This document shows, piece by piece, positions 17,719 through 27,740 of a DNA stretch of 64,000 bases (its first letter is position 1; every line of letters begins with the position of its first letter). Source of the stretch: Chryseobacterium jejuense (GTDB lineage: Bacteria > Bacteroidota > Bacteroidia > Flavobacteriales > Weeksellaceae); contig NZ_JAGIPR010000007.1 in NCBI RefSeq assembly GCF_017877355.1, positions 186,001-250,000 on the forward strand, read 5' to 3'. The notes under the pieces were generated by a model. It was not told the origin of the DNA. It did not search any database and saw only the letters and a list, made by a program, of their open reading frames with translations. The translations under genes and the position numbers were made by a program.

Positions 17719-20700
17719 ATGAGAATCAGAATCTACTTTTTAATAACCTTGCTTTTTATATCAGGGTTATTCAACGGACAATCTGTAGGTCAGACACCTG
17801 GTGATTTGTCTGTTTCTTCATCGGGAGCTGCTAATTATACAATACCTATTGCCAATCTTCCGGGAATCAAGGATATGGTACCGGGTATTTCTTTAGCTTA
17901 CTCCAGCCAGAGCGGAAATGGTCTTGCAGGATGGGGATGGAATATCGCAGGAATATCATCTATTACAAGAATACCATCAACGAAGTTTCATGACGGGATC
18001 ATTGATGGGGTAGACTATAATGATAAGGACAGGTTTGCGTTTGACGGGCAGAGATTGCTCTTAAAATCCGGGACTTATGGAGCAGACGGAGCAGAGTATC
18101 AAACAGAAATGTATTCCAATATTAAAATAGTTTCACATGGTAATGTAGCCAATGGACCGGAATATTTTATGGTATATTATCCGGATGGTAAAACCGCCAA
18201 ATACGGAGGACCAAGTGGCTTTTTGGGAATGAACAGCTTTGAATGGAAAATCAATTATATCGAAGATGCTCAACAAAACAGGATTCGGTTTACCTACGAC
18301 AGTTTCAACAATTATATTTATGTTCAGACGATAGAATATGGGAATAATGCCGCCATTAACCCTAATGACAGTCCTAATAAAATAAAGTTTTACTATAAAG
18401 ATGCTGCAAGAACGGACCAGGCTTATATTTTTGGTTCACGGGATATTTATTCACACAGAAAACTGGACAGGGTAGAGGTAACAGGCAACGGACAACTTTT
18501 CAGAAAATATCAGCTCACCTATAATGTAACTTCTTTAAATTACGAACGACTCGTAGCTGTTCAGGAGTATAATGGGAGTAATGAAAGTATTAAACCGATT
18601 ATTTTAGAATATGACACTACAGATAACGGAATTACCAACAATTCGAAAACAATAACGAGCGTTTCTCCGGCTTATGACAGAAACAACTGGCAGTATACTT
18701 CAGGATATTTTGATAATGACAGTTCGATAGATTTTATGACCTATCCTAATTCCAGGGACCAGCTTTACAGATTCAATTCCAGTCAGCTTACCAATTCCAA
18801 CTCCAATGTAGCAGGTACCTTGATTAGTGTAGAAAAATTCACGAATATTTTTTCAACAAAATTAGTGCTGCCTAATAATAAATTTTATAATCTGGATGCA
18901 ATAACTACAGTAATCAGTGACAATACGACACCTGTTACTGATGAAGAGACTGTAAAAATAAACAACTATATTTCGGATAGCAATGCAAACTCACTTGATC
19001 TGATATTCACAAATTCTTACAGGTTTCCGACCGCTTTGAATGAAAGATGTATTGCCATTAACGGAAGCACGAGCTACAATACCAGAATTCCCAAGACTTA
19101 TCTCACTGGAGATTTTGATGGAGACGGAGTATCTGATATTTTGGCTGTGATTCGTCCTTACTCCATATCGCAGACCTATTACTGTGGCCCTGCAAAGCAA
19201 AGTACGGATGCCAACAGACCCCCGCCAGATTGTTGTACCCAGAATACAACGATTGATATTTCCCAGGTTTTTTTGCTGAAACTGGATCCTAATAATTCCA
19301 GTGTACAGACACCGGTTACTCTGGGATATAATTATGTAGTAAAATCAGATTCCAGAATTTACGTTGCAGATTTTGAAGGAGATGGCGTTGCAGATTTATA
19401 TATAATTAATCCCGGCCAGCTCTATGTATATGGAATGAAAAACGGAGCCTTTATTCAAAAAGCAACTTTTTCCAGTGGTCTTATTAAAAATGAATATCCA
19501 TGTTATCTTGCTGATTTTAATGGAGATGGTAAAACTGATGTGGTAACTCCTATAGAGAATGCAACTACAAACTGGTATTTTATAATAAACTCCGGAGAGT
19601 CATTTATGGGAAATGTAAGGGATATAGGAACCAATTATTTTAAGCCTCAGGTAGTCAATTCTTGTTATCCAGCTCCATCAGGTGGTAATATTTGTGGATA
19701 TATGCTTCAGCAGACCTATTACACCTTTACAGACATCAACGGAGATGCAAAAGCAGATTTATTCTATCATGATATTCTGACCCCGCATAATGTACCGGAA
19801 GCCGGGCCCAATGCTAATGGAGCTTATCTCGCTTATGGAGATAATTACAGCATCAGAGATAAAGGAGGGGTAAAGTACAATATGGGAAGCAATGTCAATG
19901 GTATGCCGACTTTTTCAGCTTATATAGATGGTTGGCAGAATAATTTTACCTATGGAGGAGCAATCAATAAAGGAACACCAATATTTTTGAACAATCCTAA
20001 TATTGCCAATCAGAATTTAGATTATGCTTTTTTTGGTGGGGATAAGATCAAATATGTTTCGTTCAAAAAAGATAACCGTGTAGATGTTACTTTGAAAAGA
20101 ATCAAAACAAATGATCTGGTGACGGAAATTACCTATGATACTGCAATAGATAATGGGAGTAGTTCAGGAACCTATACCGGAGATTCTTCCGAGTTGTATC
20201 CTTATATCAATCTAAATATTGCTCCGTCCATGAAGCTGGTAAGAAAAATTCAGAAAAGCTTTAACGGAGAAATCAAAATACAGGAGTATAGATATAAAGG
20301 TGCTGTAATGAATTTGCAGGGGTTTGGCTTTATAGGGTTTAAAGGAATAGCCAAATCTTCCGTGTATGGAGGAACTGTGACTCAGCCTTTATGGGCAGTT
20401 TCTTTACAAGATCCACAGAAAAGAGGTGCTGTTAAAGAGAGTTATATGAGCGAAACACCAGACTTTAATTCTCCAGGTTCTTTTGTTTCAAAAACTATTA
20501 ACACGTATACCACATCTCTGTTGCCTAATAAGGTTTTTGTCAATTTGCAGTCGCAGATCCAGCAAATTGATAATCTGACAGGAACTACGACCAATCAGTA
20601 TATAGACATTTACGATTCTTACAATAATCCTAAAAAAACAAGAATCGTAGCCAATGGTGGTGAAAAAATAAACCTGATTGACTATGAAGATAACCCTACA

Positions 20701-23700
20701 GGAACCGGTTCTCAATATTATATAGGAAGACCTGTGAAAAAAGCTGAAACACAGACGTTAGGAACAGATGTTTTCTCTAAAGAAATGCTTTTTACCTATA
20801 CCAACGGACTAGTTACACAAACCAGAAAAAAAGGAAATAATACAGATTATATTACCGAGGATCTGGAATATGACCAGTTTGGAAATAATATACAGAAAAC
20901 CCTTTCTGCCCCTGGCATAGCTTCAAGAGTAGAGAAGATGCAGTATGATCCTTCTGGAAGATTTGTCATTAAAACTACAGATGTTTTAGGAAACTCATCT
21001 TTGTTAACTTATGAGTCTAATTTTGGAATCTTACTGTCCAAAACCAATCACCTGAATCAGACCGTATCGTTTTTATATGACACCTGGCAGAGAAAAGCAC
21101 AGGAAAAGGACATTTATAATAATATTACTGAGTACTTCTATGAGTGGATTACTTCCGGGGATTTTATGAATGGTATCAGATCAAGAATCGTTGATGCTTC
21201 AGGAGCAACCAAAGAAACATTAATGGATAACTGGGGCAGGAAACGTCTGGAACGGGGTCTTTCTATAAACAGTAAATGGATAGAAAAAAGGACAGAATAT
21301 GATGTTTTAGACAGGGCTTATAAAGTAAGTGAACCTTACTTCTCCACGGTTTCTCCAAGCAAATGGACTATTACGGAATATGATCTGTTCGGAAGACCTG
21401 TCAAAAATATATTCCCAACCGGAAAAATTATTAACACTTCTTATAATGGGTTATCAGCAACTGTAGTAGAGGGACAAAGAACACAAACCATTACTAAGGA
21501 TGAGTGGGGGAATAAGGTTAAAATGTCAGATAATGGAGGGGTAATTAATTATACTTACTATGCCAATGGAGGCCTGAAATCTACAAATTATGCAGGACAT
21601 GTTATCAGTATAGAACAGGACGGATGGGGGCAGAAAACAAAAATGTCTGATCCTTCTGTAGGTGGTGATTATACCTATGTTTACGATAGTTTAGGGCAGC
21701 TTTTGAAAGAAGAAAATCCTAAAGGGAAAACAGTGTTTGTATATGATCAGTATGGAAGAACAGTCAAGAAAGAAATTTCCGGTGTCAATACAGACATCAA
21801 GATTACTTATAATTATAATGCCCAAGGGCTTCTTTCTTCCGAAACAGGGACATCTGAGGGAGTAAACAATTCTTATACCTACAAGTACGATAATTTTTAC
21901 AGGGTCGCAGAACGTGAAGAAAATAATGGCTCAGCAATCTTCAGGAATCATTATACTTATGATGTTTTGGGAAGAATCAATAAAGAAACTAAGGAAACAA
22001 TTTTCGGTAACCTTTCCAGTATTTTTGTTATTGAAAATATTTATGCTTCTTGTGGTATACTGGTGGGCATCAATGACGGTAATGGGGATGCAATATGGAA
22101 ATTAGGAAATGTAAATGAAAAGGGGCAGGTGATCTCAGCGTATTTCGGAAATGGAACGGATATCAGCAATACCTATGACAACAATTATTTTATTGAAAAG
22201 ATAAGACATAAGAACAGCACTTCAGGACTTATCTTGGAAAACGAATACAGCTTTGTAGGAAGTACAGGACTGCTGAAAGGCCGAAAAAATTTGGCTATAC
22301 CAAATGGCTGGAATGAGGTTTTTGAATATGATGCCTTACAAAGACTGGTTTCATGGACTAACCCTACTGAAGCCCAGTCTCAGACCTATGATTCGTTTGG
22401 AAGAATTAATAAGAACAGTACTGTTGGAGATTATAAATATGCAGATGGTAACAGGTATAGAAAAACAGAAATTAATCTAAACGCTGTTGGGGATGCTTAT
22501 TATAAAGTGAATCAACTTCAGATGATATCATATAATGCCTTTAAAAATCCAGTCACTATTACGCAGGATGGAAATGAAATGGCAAAATTTGGGTACAATA
22601 TCCATCAAACAAGGGCATCTTCAGATTATAATTACAATGTTAATTTCGCATATTATATGAGGCATAAGATCTACTCTGATAACACTTCTGTAGAAATTAT
22701 TGAAAACTCTTTTATTGGAAAGACTCCTCCACTTTTTGTACGGACAAGGATTGTGACTTATATTGCAGGGGATCCTTATTCTGCGCCGGCTGCTTATATT
22801 GAAGATTTCGATGCTAATGATGAATCAATAAATAGGGGACTGCATTATTTTCACAGGGATTACCAGGGAACAATTATGGCCATCTCAGATAGATCAGGAA
22901 AGGTTGAAGAAAGAAGACAGTTTGACCCATGGGGAAACCTTGTATATCTTGAAAAAAACGGGGTAAAAATAGATCTTAAAAAAGCGAATCCTGACCTGCT
23001 GATTGAGCGTGGATATACTGCTCATGAGCATTTCTTCCAGATTGGTCTTATTCATATGAATGGCAGGATGTATGATCCTAAACTGCATACCTTCCTATCT
23101 GTAGATAATTTTATACAGGATCCTTTCAATACACAAAATTATAACAGATATGGATATGTACTGAATAATCCTTTGATGTACACAGATCCTAGTGGTGAGA
23201 TATTCTGGCTGGCAGTTCTTGCCGGTGCCATCATTGGGGCTGTTACTGGTGCCGCAAGTTATATAGGGCAGGCAATACAGACAGGTGACTGGAGCTGGGG
23301 GAAATTCGGAATGTCTATTTTAGGAGGTGCATTTACTGGGGCTGTTATGGGAGCTATTGCGCCATATGCAATACCAGTCGGTACATTGGGCGGCTTTGCA
23401 CTGGCAGGCTTTATGGGGTCTTTTATGCCGAGTTTTAATGTAAATCTGGGTGGTGGATTCAGTATAGGAATATCCCCGAGTATTGCGTTGGGAAACAGTA
23501 GTAGTCTTGGACTTAACTTTAATATGTCTTATAAAAAAGGGAACTGGAATATTTCTGCAGGTTTCAGCATTGCCAATCAGTCTGAGGCAGCAGGTAGCGG
23601 AGCTTCATTCTGGGAAAAAAGATACTCGGGAGGTATTGGATATGATAATGGAAGACTGGGATTGTCCATTTATTCTACAACTTTCAGAGGCGGTGGATTT

Positions 23701-24198
23701 GATCAGAGAATAGGGGGATTAATGATAAGACATGGAGATTTTAGTTTCAGATATGAAAATGATGGGATGCCATTTTCTTTAAAGAAAGGTTTTCCTTATC
23801 TTGGTGATGGAAATGACAGCTATCGTACAGCTTCTGCTCATTTAGGCTATAAGCAGTTCGGAATTGGGTTTAATTTGTTTACCGGATACAGAAGTGATTA
23901 TACGGGAGATGATGAGAAGATAGGGCAAGGGGTATATGGCGATAATGGGGAGTTTTATCCACACAACTTTGTGAAAGAAGAAGGTCCTCAGTATAGAATG
24001 GGAGCTGTATATATGAATGTTGGAGCTATGCGTATGGGTCAGGACTCTGATTGGTTCAGACATGCCATTCAGGACCGCTGGGCTCATGATATGAATAACT
24101 TTTTAATAGACACCAGACAACCTGGCTTTAAAATGCTTAGTGGCGGATATACCAATTATATGCAGTATCAGACAATTAATCCTTTTTCATTATGGTAA
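17719..24198 (+). CDS. SpvB/RHS polymorphic toxin, 2159 aa, type-23-like C-terminus
   Basis: This is a giant secreted RHS protein. Residues 1-20 are a signal peptide. About 22-330 matches the SpvB N-terminal domain (VPGISLAYSSQSGNGLAGWG). Four FG-GAP/VCBS calcium-type repeats follow: DFDGDGVSD, DFEGDGVAD, DFNGDGKTD and DINGDAKAD, between about 470 and 680. YD repeats run from about 1030 to 1700. The RHS-associated core (about 1710-1825) contains HRDYQGTIMAISD, FDPWGN, YDPKLHTFLSVD and NRYGYVLNNPLMYTDPSG. After the core come a hydrophobic Gly/Ala segment and a roughly 250-residue variable tail ending NPFSLW. The tail (RHGDFSFRYEND, GDGNDSYRTA, HAIQDRWAHD) resembles, from memory, Bacteroidota polymorphic toxin type 23. 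Its activity is not known to me. The downstream gene overlaps its stop codon, as expected for immunity genes. The target could be competing bacteria. Confidence 0.85.
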   Translation: MRIRIYFLITLLFISGLFNGQSVGQTPGDLSVSSSGAANYTIPIANLPGIKDMVPGISLAYSSQSGNGLAGWGWNIAGISSITRIPSTKFHDGIIDGVDYNDKDRFAFDGQRLLLKSGTYGADGAEYQTEMYSNIKIVSHGNVANGPEYFMVYYPDGKTAKYGGPSGFLGMNSFEWKINYIEDAQQNRIRFTYDSFNNYIYVQTIEYGNNAAINPNDSPNKIKFYYKDAARTDQAYIFGSRDIYSHRKLDRVEVTGNGQLFRKYQLTYNVTSLNYERLVAVQEYNGSNESIKPIILEYDTTDNGITNNSKTITSVSPAYDRNNWQYTSGYFDNDSSIDFMTYPNSRDQLYRFNSSQLTNSNSNVAGTLISVEKFTNIFSTKLVLPNNKFYNLDAITTVISDNTTPVTDEETVKINNYISDSNANSLDLIFTNSYRFPTALNERCIAINGSTSYNTRIPKTYLTGDFDGDGVSDILAVIRPYSISQTYYCGPAKQSTDANRPPPDCCTQNTTIDISQVFLLKLDPNNSSVQTPVTLGYNYVVKSDSRIYVADFEGDGVADLYIINPGQLYVYGMKNGAFIQKATFSSGLIKNEYPCYLADFNGDGKTDVVTPIENATTNWYFIINSGESFMGNVRDIGTNYFKPQVVNSCYPAPSGGNICGYMLQQTYYTFTDINGDAKADLFYHDILTPHNVPEAGPNANGAYLAYGDNYSIRDKGGVKYNMGSNVNGMPTFSAYIDGWQNNFTYGGAINKGTPIFLNNPNIANQNLDYAFFGGDKIKYVSFKKDNRVDVTLKRIKTNDLVTEITYDTAIDNGSSSGTYTGDSSELYPYINLNIAPSMKLVRKIQKSFNGEIKIQEYRYKGAVMNLQGFGFIGFKGIAKSSVYGGTVTQPLWAVSLQDPQKRGAVKESYMSETPDFNSPGSFVSKTINTYTTSLLPNKVFVNLQSQIQQIDNLTGTTTNQYIDIYDSYNNPKKTRIVANGGEKINLIDYEDNPTGTGSQYYIGRPVKKAETQTLGTDVFSKEMLFTYTNGLVTQTRKKGNNTDYITEDLEYDQFGNNIQKTLSAPGIASRVEKMQYDPSGRFVIKTTDVLGNSSLLTYESNFGILLSKTNHLNQTVSFLYDTWQRKAQEKDIYNNITEYFYEWITSGDFMNGIRSRIVDASGATKETLMDNWGRKRLERGLSINSKWIEKRTEYDVLDRAYKVSEPYFSTVSPSKWTITEYDLFGRPVKNIFPTGKIINTSYNGLSATVVEGQRTQTITKDEWGNKVKMSDNGGVINYTYYANGGLKSTNYAGHVISIEQDGWGQKTKMSDPSVGGDYTYVYDSLGQLLKEENPKGKTVFVYDQYGRTVKKEISGVNTDIKITYNYNAQGLLSSETGTSEGVNNSYTYKYDNFYRVAEREENNGSAIFRNHYTYDVLGRINKETKETIFGNLSSIFVIENIYASCGILVGINDGNGDAIWKLGNVNEKGQVISAYFGNGTDISNTYDNNYFIEKIRHKNSTSGLILENEYSFVGSTGLLKGRKNLAIPNGWNEVFEYDALQRLVSWTNPTEAQSQTYDSFGRINKNSTVGDYKYADGNRYRKTEINLNAVGDAYYKVNQLQMISYNAFKNPVTITQDGNEMAKFGYNIHQTRASSDYNYNVNFAYYMRHKIYSDNTSVEIIENSFIGKTPPLFVRTRIVTYIAGDPYSAPAAYIEDFDANDESINRGLHYFHRDYQGTIMAISDRSGKVEERRQFDPWGNLVYLEKNGVKIDLKKANPDLLIERGYTAHEHFFQIGLIHMNGRMYDPKLHTFLSVDNFIQDPFNTQNYNRYGYVLNNPLMYTDPSGEIFWLAVLAGAIIGAVTGAASYIGQAIQTGDWSWGKFGMSILGGAFTGAVMGAIAPYAIPVGTLGGFALAGFMGSFMPSFNVNLGGGFSIGISPSIALGNSSSLGLNFNMSYKKGNWNISAGFSIANQSEAAGSGASFWEKRYSGGIGYDNGRLGLSIYSTTFRGGGFDQRIGGLMIRHGDFSFRYENDGMPFSLKKGFPYLGDGNDSYRTASAHLGYKQFGIGFNLFTGYRSDYTGDDEKIGQGVYGDNGEFYPHNFVKEEGPQYRMGAVYMNVGAMRMGQDSDWFRHAIQDRWAHDMNNFLIDTRQPGFKMLSGGYTNYMQYQTINPFSLW

Positions 24199-24758
24199 TT
24201 TTTAAAAGTATAGGGATCTTTCTTATGAGTTGGGCCTTTGGGCAAAGTGCACCCTTCAAATTGCTTGATGATGGTGTTACCAGAGTTCCCGTAAGCTTTG
24301 AGAAGATAAAAAAGAAGCAACAGATAATCCGGAATTTTTTTTCAGAAGATCGTCTTTATGAATTGGAGTACCTTACAAAAGGAAATAAAGACTATAGTAT
24401 TCCCGACGAAAAAAATACATGGACCTATGACACCAAGGAATATCTTTACTTTTATAAAAATGGAAATCTGAATTTATTTACCAATCTGAAAGGCAGTTTA
24501 AACCTTAATCCGGACTATAACGGAAGCAGAGGGTTTTACTATATTCAGGACAACGGAGAGATCATCATATTTATGTATCAGAAAAAAGGAGAATGGAATA
24601 TGAAATGGAGCTATGGATATAATAAATATTTCGGTACACTAAAAGAAAACAGGCTTTACATGAGAAATAATGAATCCTATGCCGGAACAAAACTTTACAG
24701 AATCAGTATTTATAACAATACAGGCACTGGAATAAATAATTATTCAGCATCATGGTAA
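24192..24758 (+). CDS. candidate immunity protein for the RHS toxin
   Basis: This 188-residue protein is of unknown family. Its ATG lies inside the end of the toxin gene: the sequence ATGGTAA carries this start and the toxin stop TAA, so the two are translationally coupled. Residues 1-18 (MVIFKSIGIFLMSWAFGQ) form a probable signal peptide, which would place it in the periplasm or outer envelope. The mature part is rich in Tyr, Asn and Lys, with strands such as EYLYFYKNGNLNLF and GEIIIFMYQKKGEWN, and looks like a beta-rich globular domain. Position alone suggests immunity to the toxin tail. A downstream accessory role is the alternative. A terminator follows. Confidence 0.6.
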   Translation: MVIFKSIGIFLMSWAFGQSAPFKLLDDGVTRVPVSFEKIKKKQQIIRNFFSEDRLYELEYLTKGNKDYSIPDEKNTWTYDTKEYLYFYKNGNLNLFTNLKGSLNLNPDYNGSRGFYYIQDNGEIIIFMYQKKGEWNMKWSYGYNKYFGTLKENRLYMRNNESYAGTKLYRISIYNNTGTGINNYSASW

Positions 24759-24814
24759 TCAAAAGCAGGTATTAATGATTATTTATAAGAAAAAATGCCT
24801 TATTATTTCTATTT

Positions 24815-24839
24815 AAACCCCGACTTAATCGGGGTTTTT
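24815..24839 (+). terminator. terminator of the RHS toxin operon
   Basis: AAACCCCGA pairs with TCGGGGTTT around CTTAA and is followed by a T-run. Confidence 0.85.
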
Positions 24840-24938
24840 ATTTTTATTATGTCATTTTGTCATAATTTTTTGAATGGTACAGATATTGAGAAATTGAGAA
24901 TGTAAATTAAATTAAAAATAGAAAAAATATAAAATATT

Positions 24939-26834
24939 ATGAGTAAAATAATTGGAATTGACTTAGGAACAACCAACTCTTGTGTTGCTGTAATGGAGGG
25001 TAAAGACCCTGTTGTTATTCCTAACGCAGAAGGAAAAAGAACTACTCCTTCTATTGTAGCATTTACAGAAGACGGAGAAAGAAAAGTAGGAGATCCTGCA
25101 AAAAGACAGGCTGTAACGAATCCAACTAAGACAGTTTACTCTATCAAAAGATTTATTGGAACACACTTCAAAGAAGATGCTGCCGAAATCTCAAGAGTAC
25201 CTTATAAAGTTGTTTCAGGTCCAAACGATACAGTAAAAGTAAAAATCGACGATAGAGAATATACTCCACAGGAAATCTCTGCAATGACTCTTCAGAAAAT
25301 GAAGAAAACTGCAGAAGATTATCTTGGTCAGGAAGTAACAAGAGCGGTAATTACTGTTCCTGCATACTTCAATGATGCACAAAGACAAGCTACTAAAGAA
25401 GCTGGTGAAATTGCAGGTCTTAAAGTAGAAAGAATTATCAACGAGCCTACAGCTGCAGCGTTAGCTTACGGTCTTGATAAAAACCATAAAGATCAGAAAA
25501 TCGCAGTATATGACCTTGGAGGTGGTACTTTCGATATCTCTATCCTTGATTTAGGTGATGGTGTATTCGAAGTATTATCTACAAATGGTGATACTCACTT
25601 AGGAGGTGATGACTTTGATGATGTTATCATCAACTGGATGGCTGACGAATTCAAAGCTGAAGAAGGTGTAGATTTAAAATCAGATGCTATCGCTCTTCAA
25701 AGATTAAAAGAAGCAGCTGAAAAAGCAAAAATCGAATTATCTTCTTCTCCACAGACTGAGATCAACTTACCATATATTACAGCTACAGCTACAGGTCCTA
25801 AACACTTAGTGAAGTCTTTAACCAAAGCTAAATTTGAGCAATTATCTGCTGATCTTGTAAGAAGATCTATGGAGCCGGTTGCTAAAGCATTAAAAGATGC
25901 TGGTTTATCAACTTCTGATATCGATGAAGTAATCTTAGTAGGAGGTTCTACAAGAATTCCTATTATCCAGGAAGAAGTAGAAAAATTCTTCGGTAAAAAA
26001 CCATCTAAAGGAGTTAACCCGGATGAGGTGGTTGCTATTGGGGCAGCCATTCAGGGAGGTGTATTAACAGGAGATGTAAAAGACGTATTACTTCTAGATG
26101 TTACGCCACTTTCTTTAGGTATCGAAACTATGGGTTCTGTATTCACAAAATTAATTGAAGCGAACACTACGATCCCAACTAAAAAATCTGAAGTATTCTC
26201 TACAGCTTCTGACAACCAGCCAGCTGTAAGCATCAGAGTAGGACAAGGAGAAAGATCTATGTTCAACGATAACAAAGAAATCGGTAGATTTGATCTTACA
26301 GATATTCCACCGGCACCAAGAGGAGTTCCTCAAATTGAAGTAACTTTCGATATTGATGCTAACGGTATCCTAAGTGTATCGGCTAAAGATAAAGGAACAG
26401 GTAAAGAGCAGACTATCAAAATCCAGGCTTCTTCAGGTCTTTCTGATGAAGAAATCGAAAGAATGAAGAAAGAAGCTCAGGAAAACTCTGCAGCAGATGC
26501 TAAGAGAAAAGAAGAAGTTGAGGTTTTCAACAAAGCTGACGGATTGATCTTCCAAACTGAAAAGCAATTGAAAGAGTTCGGTGAAAAACTTTCTGCTGAC
26601 AAAAAAGCAGCAATTGAAGCAGCTCACGCAGAATTAAAAACGGCTTTCGACGCTAAAAATGTTGATGATGTAAAAGCTAAAACTGAAGCATTAGATGCAG
26701 CATGGATGGCAGCTTCTGAAGAATTATATGCAGCTGGTCAACAGCCAGGTGCTGATGCAGGTGCTCAAAACGCTGGTGGAAACAATGCTGGAAGTGAGGA
26801 TGTACAGGATGCAGACTTCGAAGAAGTAAAATAA
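24939..26834 (+). CDS. dnaK: Hsp70 chaperone DnaK
   Basis: This 631-residue full-length DnaK is the ATP-driven cytosolic chaperone that works with DnaJ and GrpE. The N-terminal ATPase domain begins IGIDLGTTNSCVAV and includes VYDLGGGTFDIS and ILVGGSTRIP. The substrate-binding domain starts near residue 390 after DVTPLSLGIET. The C-terminus has a Gly/Ala/Asn/Gln-rich linker and ends DADFEEVK, the usual tail. No dnaJ or grpE is adjacent. The last codons and the bases just past the stop recur at 35.24 kb and, degraded, at 37.1 kb. No HrcA/CIRCE palindrome was recognised upstream. Confidence 0.98.
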   Translation: MSKIIGIDLGTTNSCVAVMEGKDPVVIPNAEGKRTTPSIVAFTEDGERKVGDPAKRQAVTNPTKTVYSIKRFIGTHFKEDAAEISRVPYKVVSGPNDTVKVKIDDREYTPQEISAMTLQKMKKTAEDYLGQEVTRAVITVPAYFNDAQRQATKEAGEIAGLKVERIINEPTAAALAYGLDKNHKDQKIAVYDLGGGTFDISILDLGDGVFEVLSTNGDTHLGGDDFDDVIINWMADEFKAEEGVDLKSDAIALQRLKEAAEKAKIELSSSPQTEINLPYITATATGPKHLVKSLTKAKFEQLSADLVRRSMEPVAKALKDAGLSTSDIDEVILVGGSTRIPIIQEEVEKFFGKKPSKGVNPDEVVAIGAAIQGGVLTGDVKDVLLLDVTPLSLGIETMGSVFTKLIEANTTIPTKKSEVFSTASDNQPAVSIRVGQGERSMFNDNKEIGRFDLTDIPPAPRGVPQIEVTFDIDANGILSVSAKDKGTGKEQTIKIQASSGLSDEEIERMKKEAQENSAADAKRKEEVEVFNKADGLIFQTEKQLKEFGEKLSADKKAAIEAAHAELKTAFDAKNVDDVKAKTEALDAAWMAASEELYAAGQQPGADAGAQNAGGNNAGSEDVQDADFEEVK

Positions 26835-26863
26835 TTATTGATTACCAATAATAACAAATAATT

Positions 26864-26900
26864 AAAAACCGCTTTAAACGAATGTTTAAGGCGGTTTTTT
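26864..26900 (+). terminator. dnaK terminator
   Basis: AAAAACCGCTTTAAAC pairs with GTTTAAGGCGGTTTTT around GAAT and runs into T residues. A similar hairpin stands at 35521-35556 after the copied dnaK end. Confidence 0.9.
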
Positions 26901-27128
26901 CATGTTTATACTTTCCAGTTCAATTTTTTTATTACTGTTTTTTAACCATATATTTATATCATATTTGTACCGCATCTTAATTGGAGATAATATGCGCCTT
27001 ATTATGTCTTAATAAGTCTTAACTAGTTTCAAGGTTAATATTAACGTTAAAAACAAGTGTTATAGGATTTAGTAAATTGAAGATCCCTAGAGTCTGCGAG
27101 CAATGACAGAAGGCACTTGAAGCTAAAA

Positions 27129-27683
27129 CTACTGTGATGGAATTTGTGTCAGGTCATACACCAATTCTCCATTTCCGTTGGCAAGGTAACCGGAACGTAA
27201 TTGTGCTATCAGTCCTGTATTGTCAGTAGAGGAGAGGGGTATTCCCGCAGGGTAGGCCCCGCCGTTGCCTCCGGTATAAGGAACAACCGTGACACCATTA
27301 TATGGGACTCCAGCCGTAAAGATGGGCGGGTTAAAGGTTACGTAAGTACAGGTAAACTTTTGAATAATAGGGTTTATAATAGTTGTGTATGAATTGAAAA
27401 TTCTCCACTCATTTCCATTCCAATAATGGTATCCTTCAGTTTTCAGCCCCTGTTCCAAGATTATAAACTAAAAGGCCTAAAGCAGGAGAAGGAGTAGTAC
27501 TCTGATCGATTGATGAATTTAATGCTATTTTGGGGCCCAAAAAAAACTCCTTTCCATTATTTGGTAAAGAATTAACATCCAAATGTAGTATGGATGAAGG
27601 GTTTGTAGTCTGTGTTCCGATACCAGCTTGGGCTTGTAGCCAGTACAAAATAATAATAGGATAATAAATTTATGTGTATTCAT
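27129..27683 (-). pseudogene. frameshifted secreted protein of the VGIGT type
   Basis: Three overlapping frames join into one recognisable protein. The pieces are a signal peptide from ATG 27683 (MNTHKFIILLLFCTG), then LQAQAGIGTQTTNPSS ... LGLLVYNLGTG, then GLKTEGYHYWNGNEWR to the stop at 27129. The first frame break is at about 27639-27641. The second is in the run of four C at 27447-27450, where removing one base restores the frame. Proteins starting QAGIGTxxTNPS ... LDVNS are common secreted proteins in Chryseobacterium relatives; their function is unknown. Two breaks make a decayed gene more likely than one sequencing error, although the homopolymer break alone could be an error. Upstream of it (26901-27128) I see nothing else. 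Confidence 0.7.
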
Positions 27684-27740
27684 AAAACATAACTTTTGTG
27701 TTGTGAGAAAGCTCAATATTTAAAACAAGAAAAAATAAAA

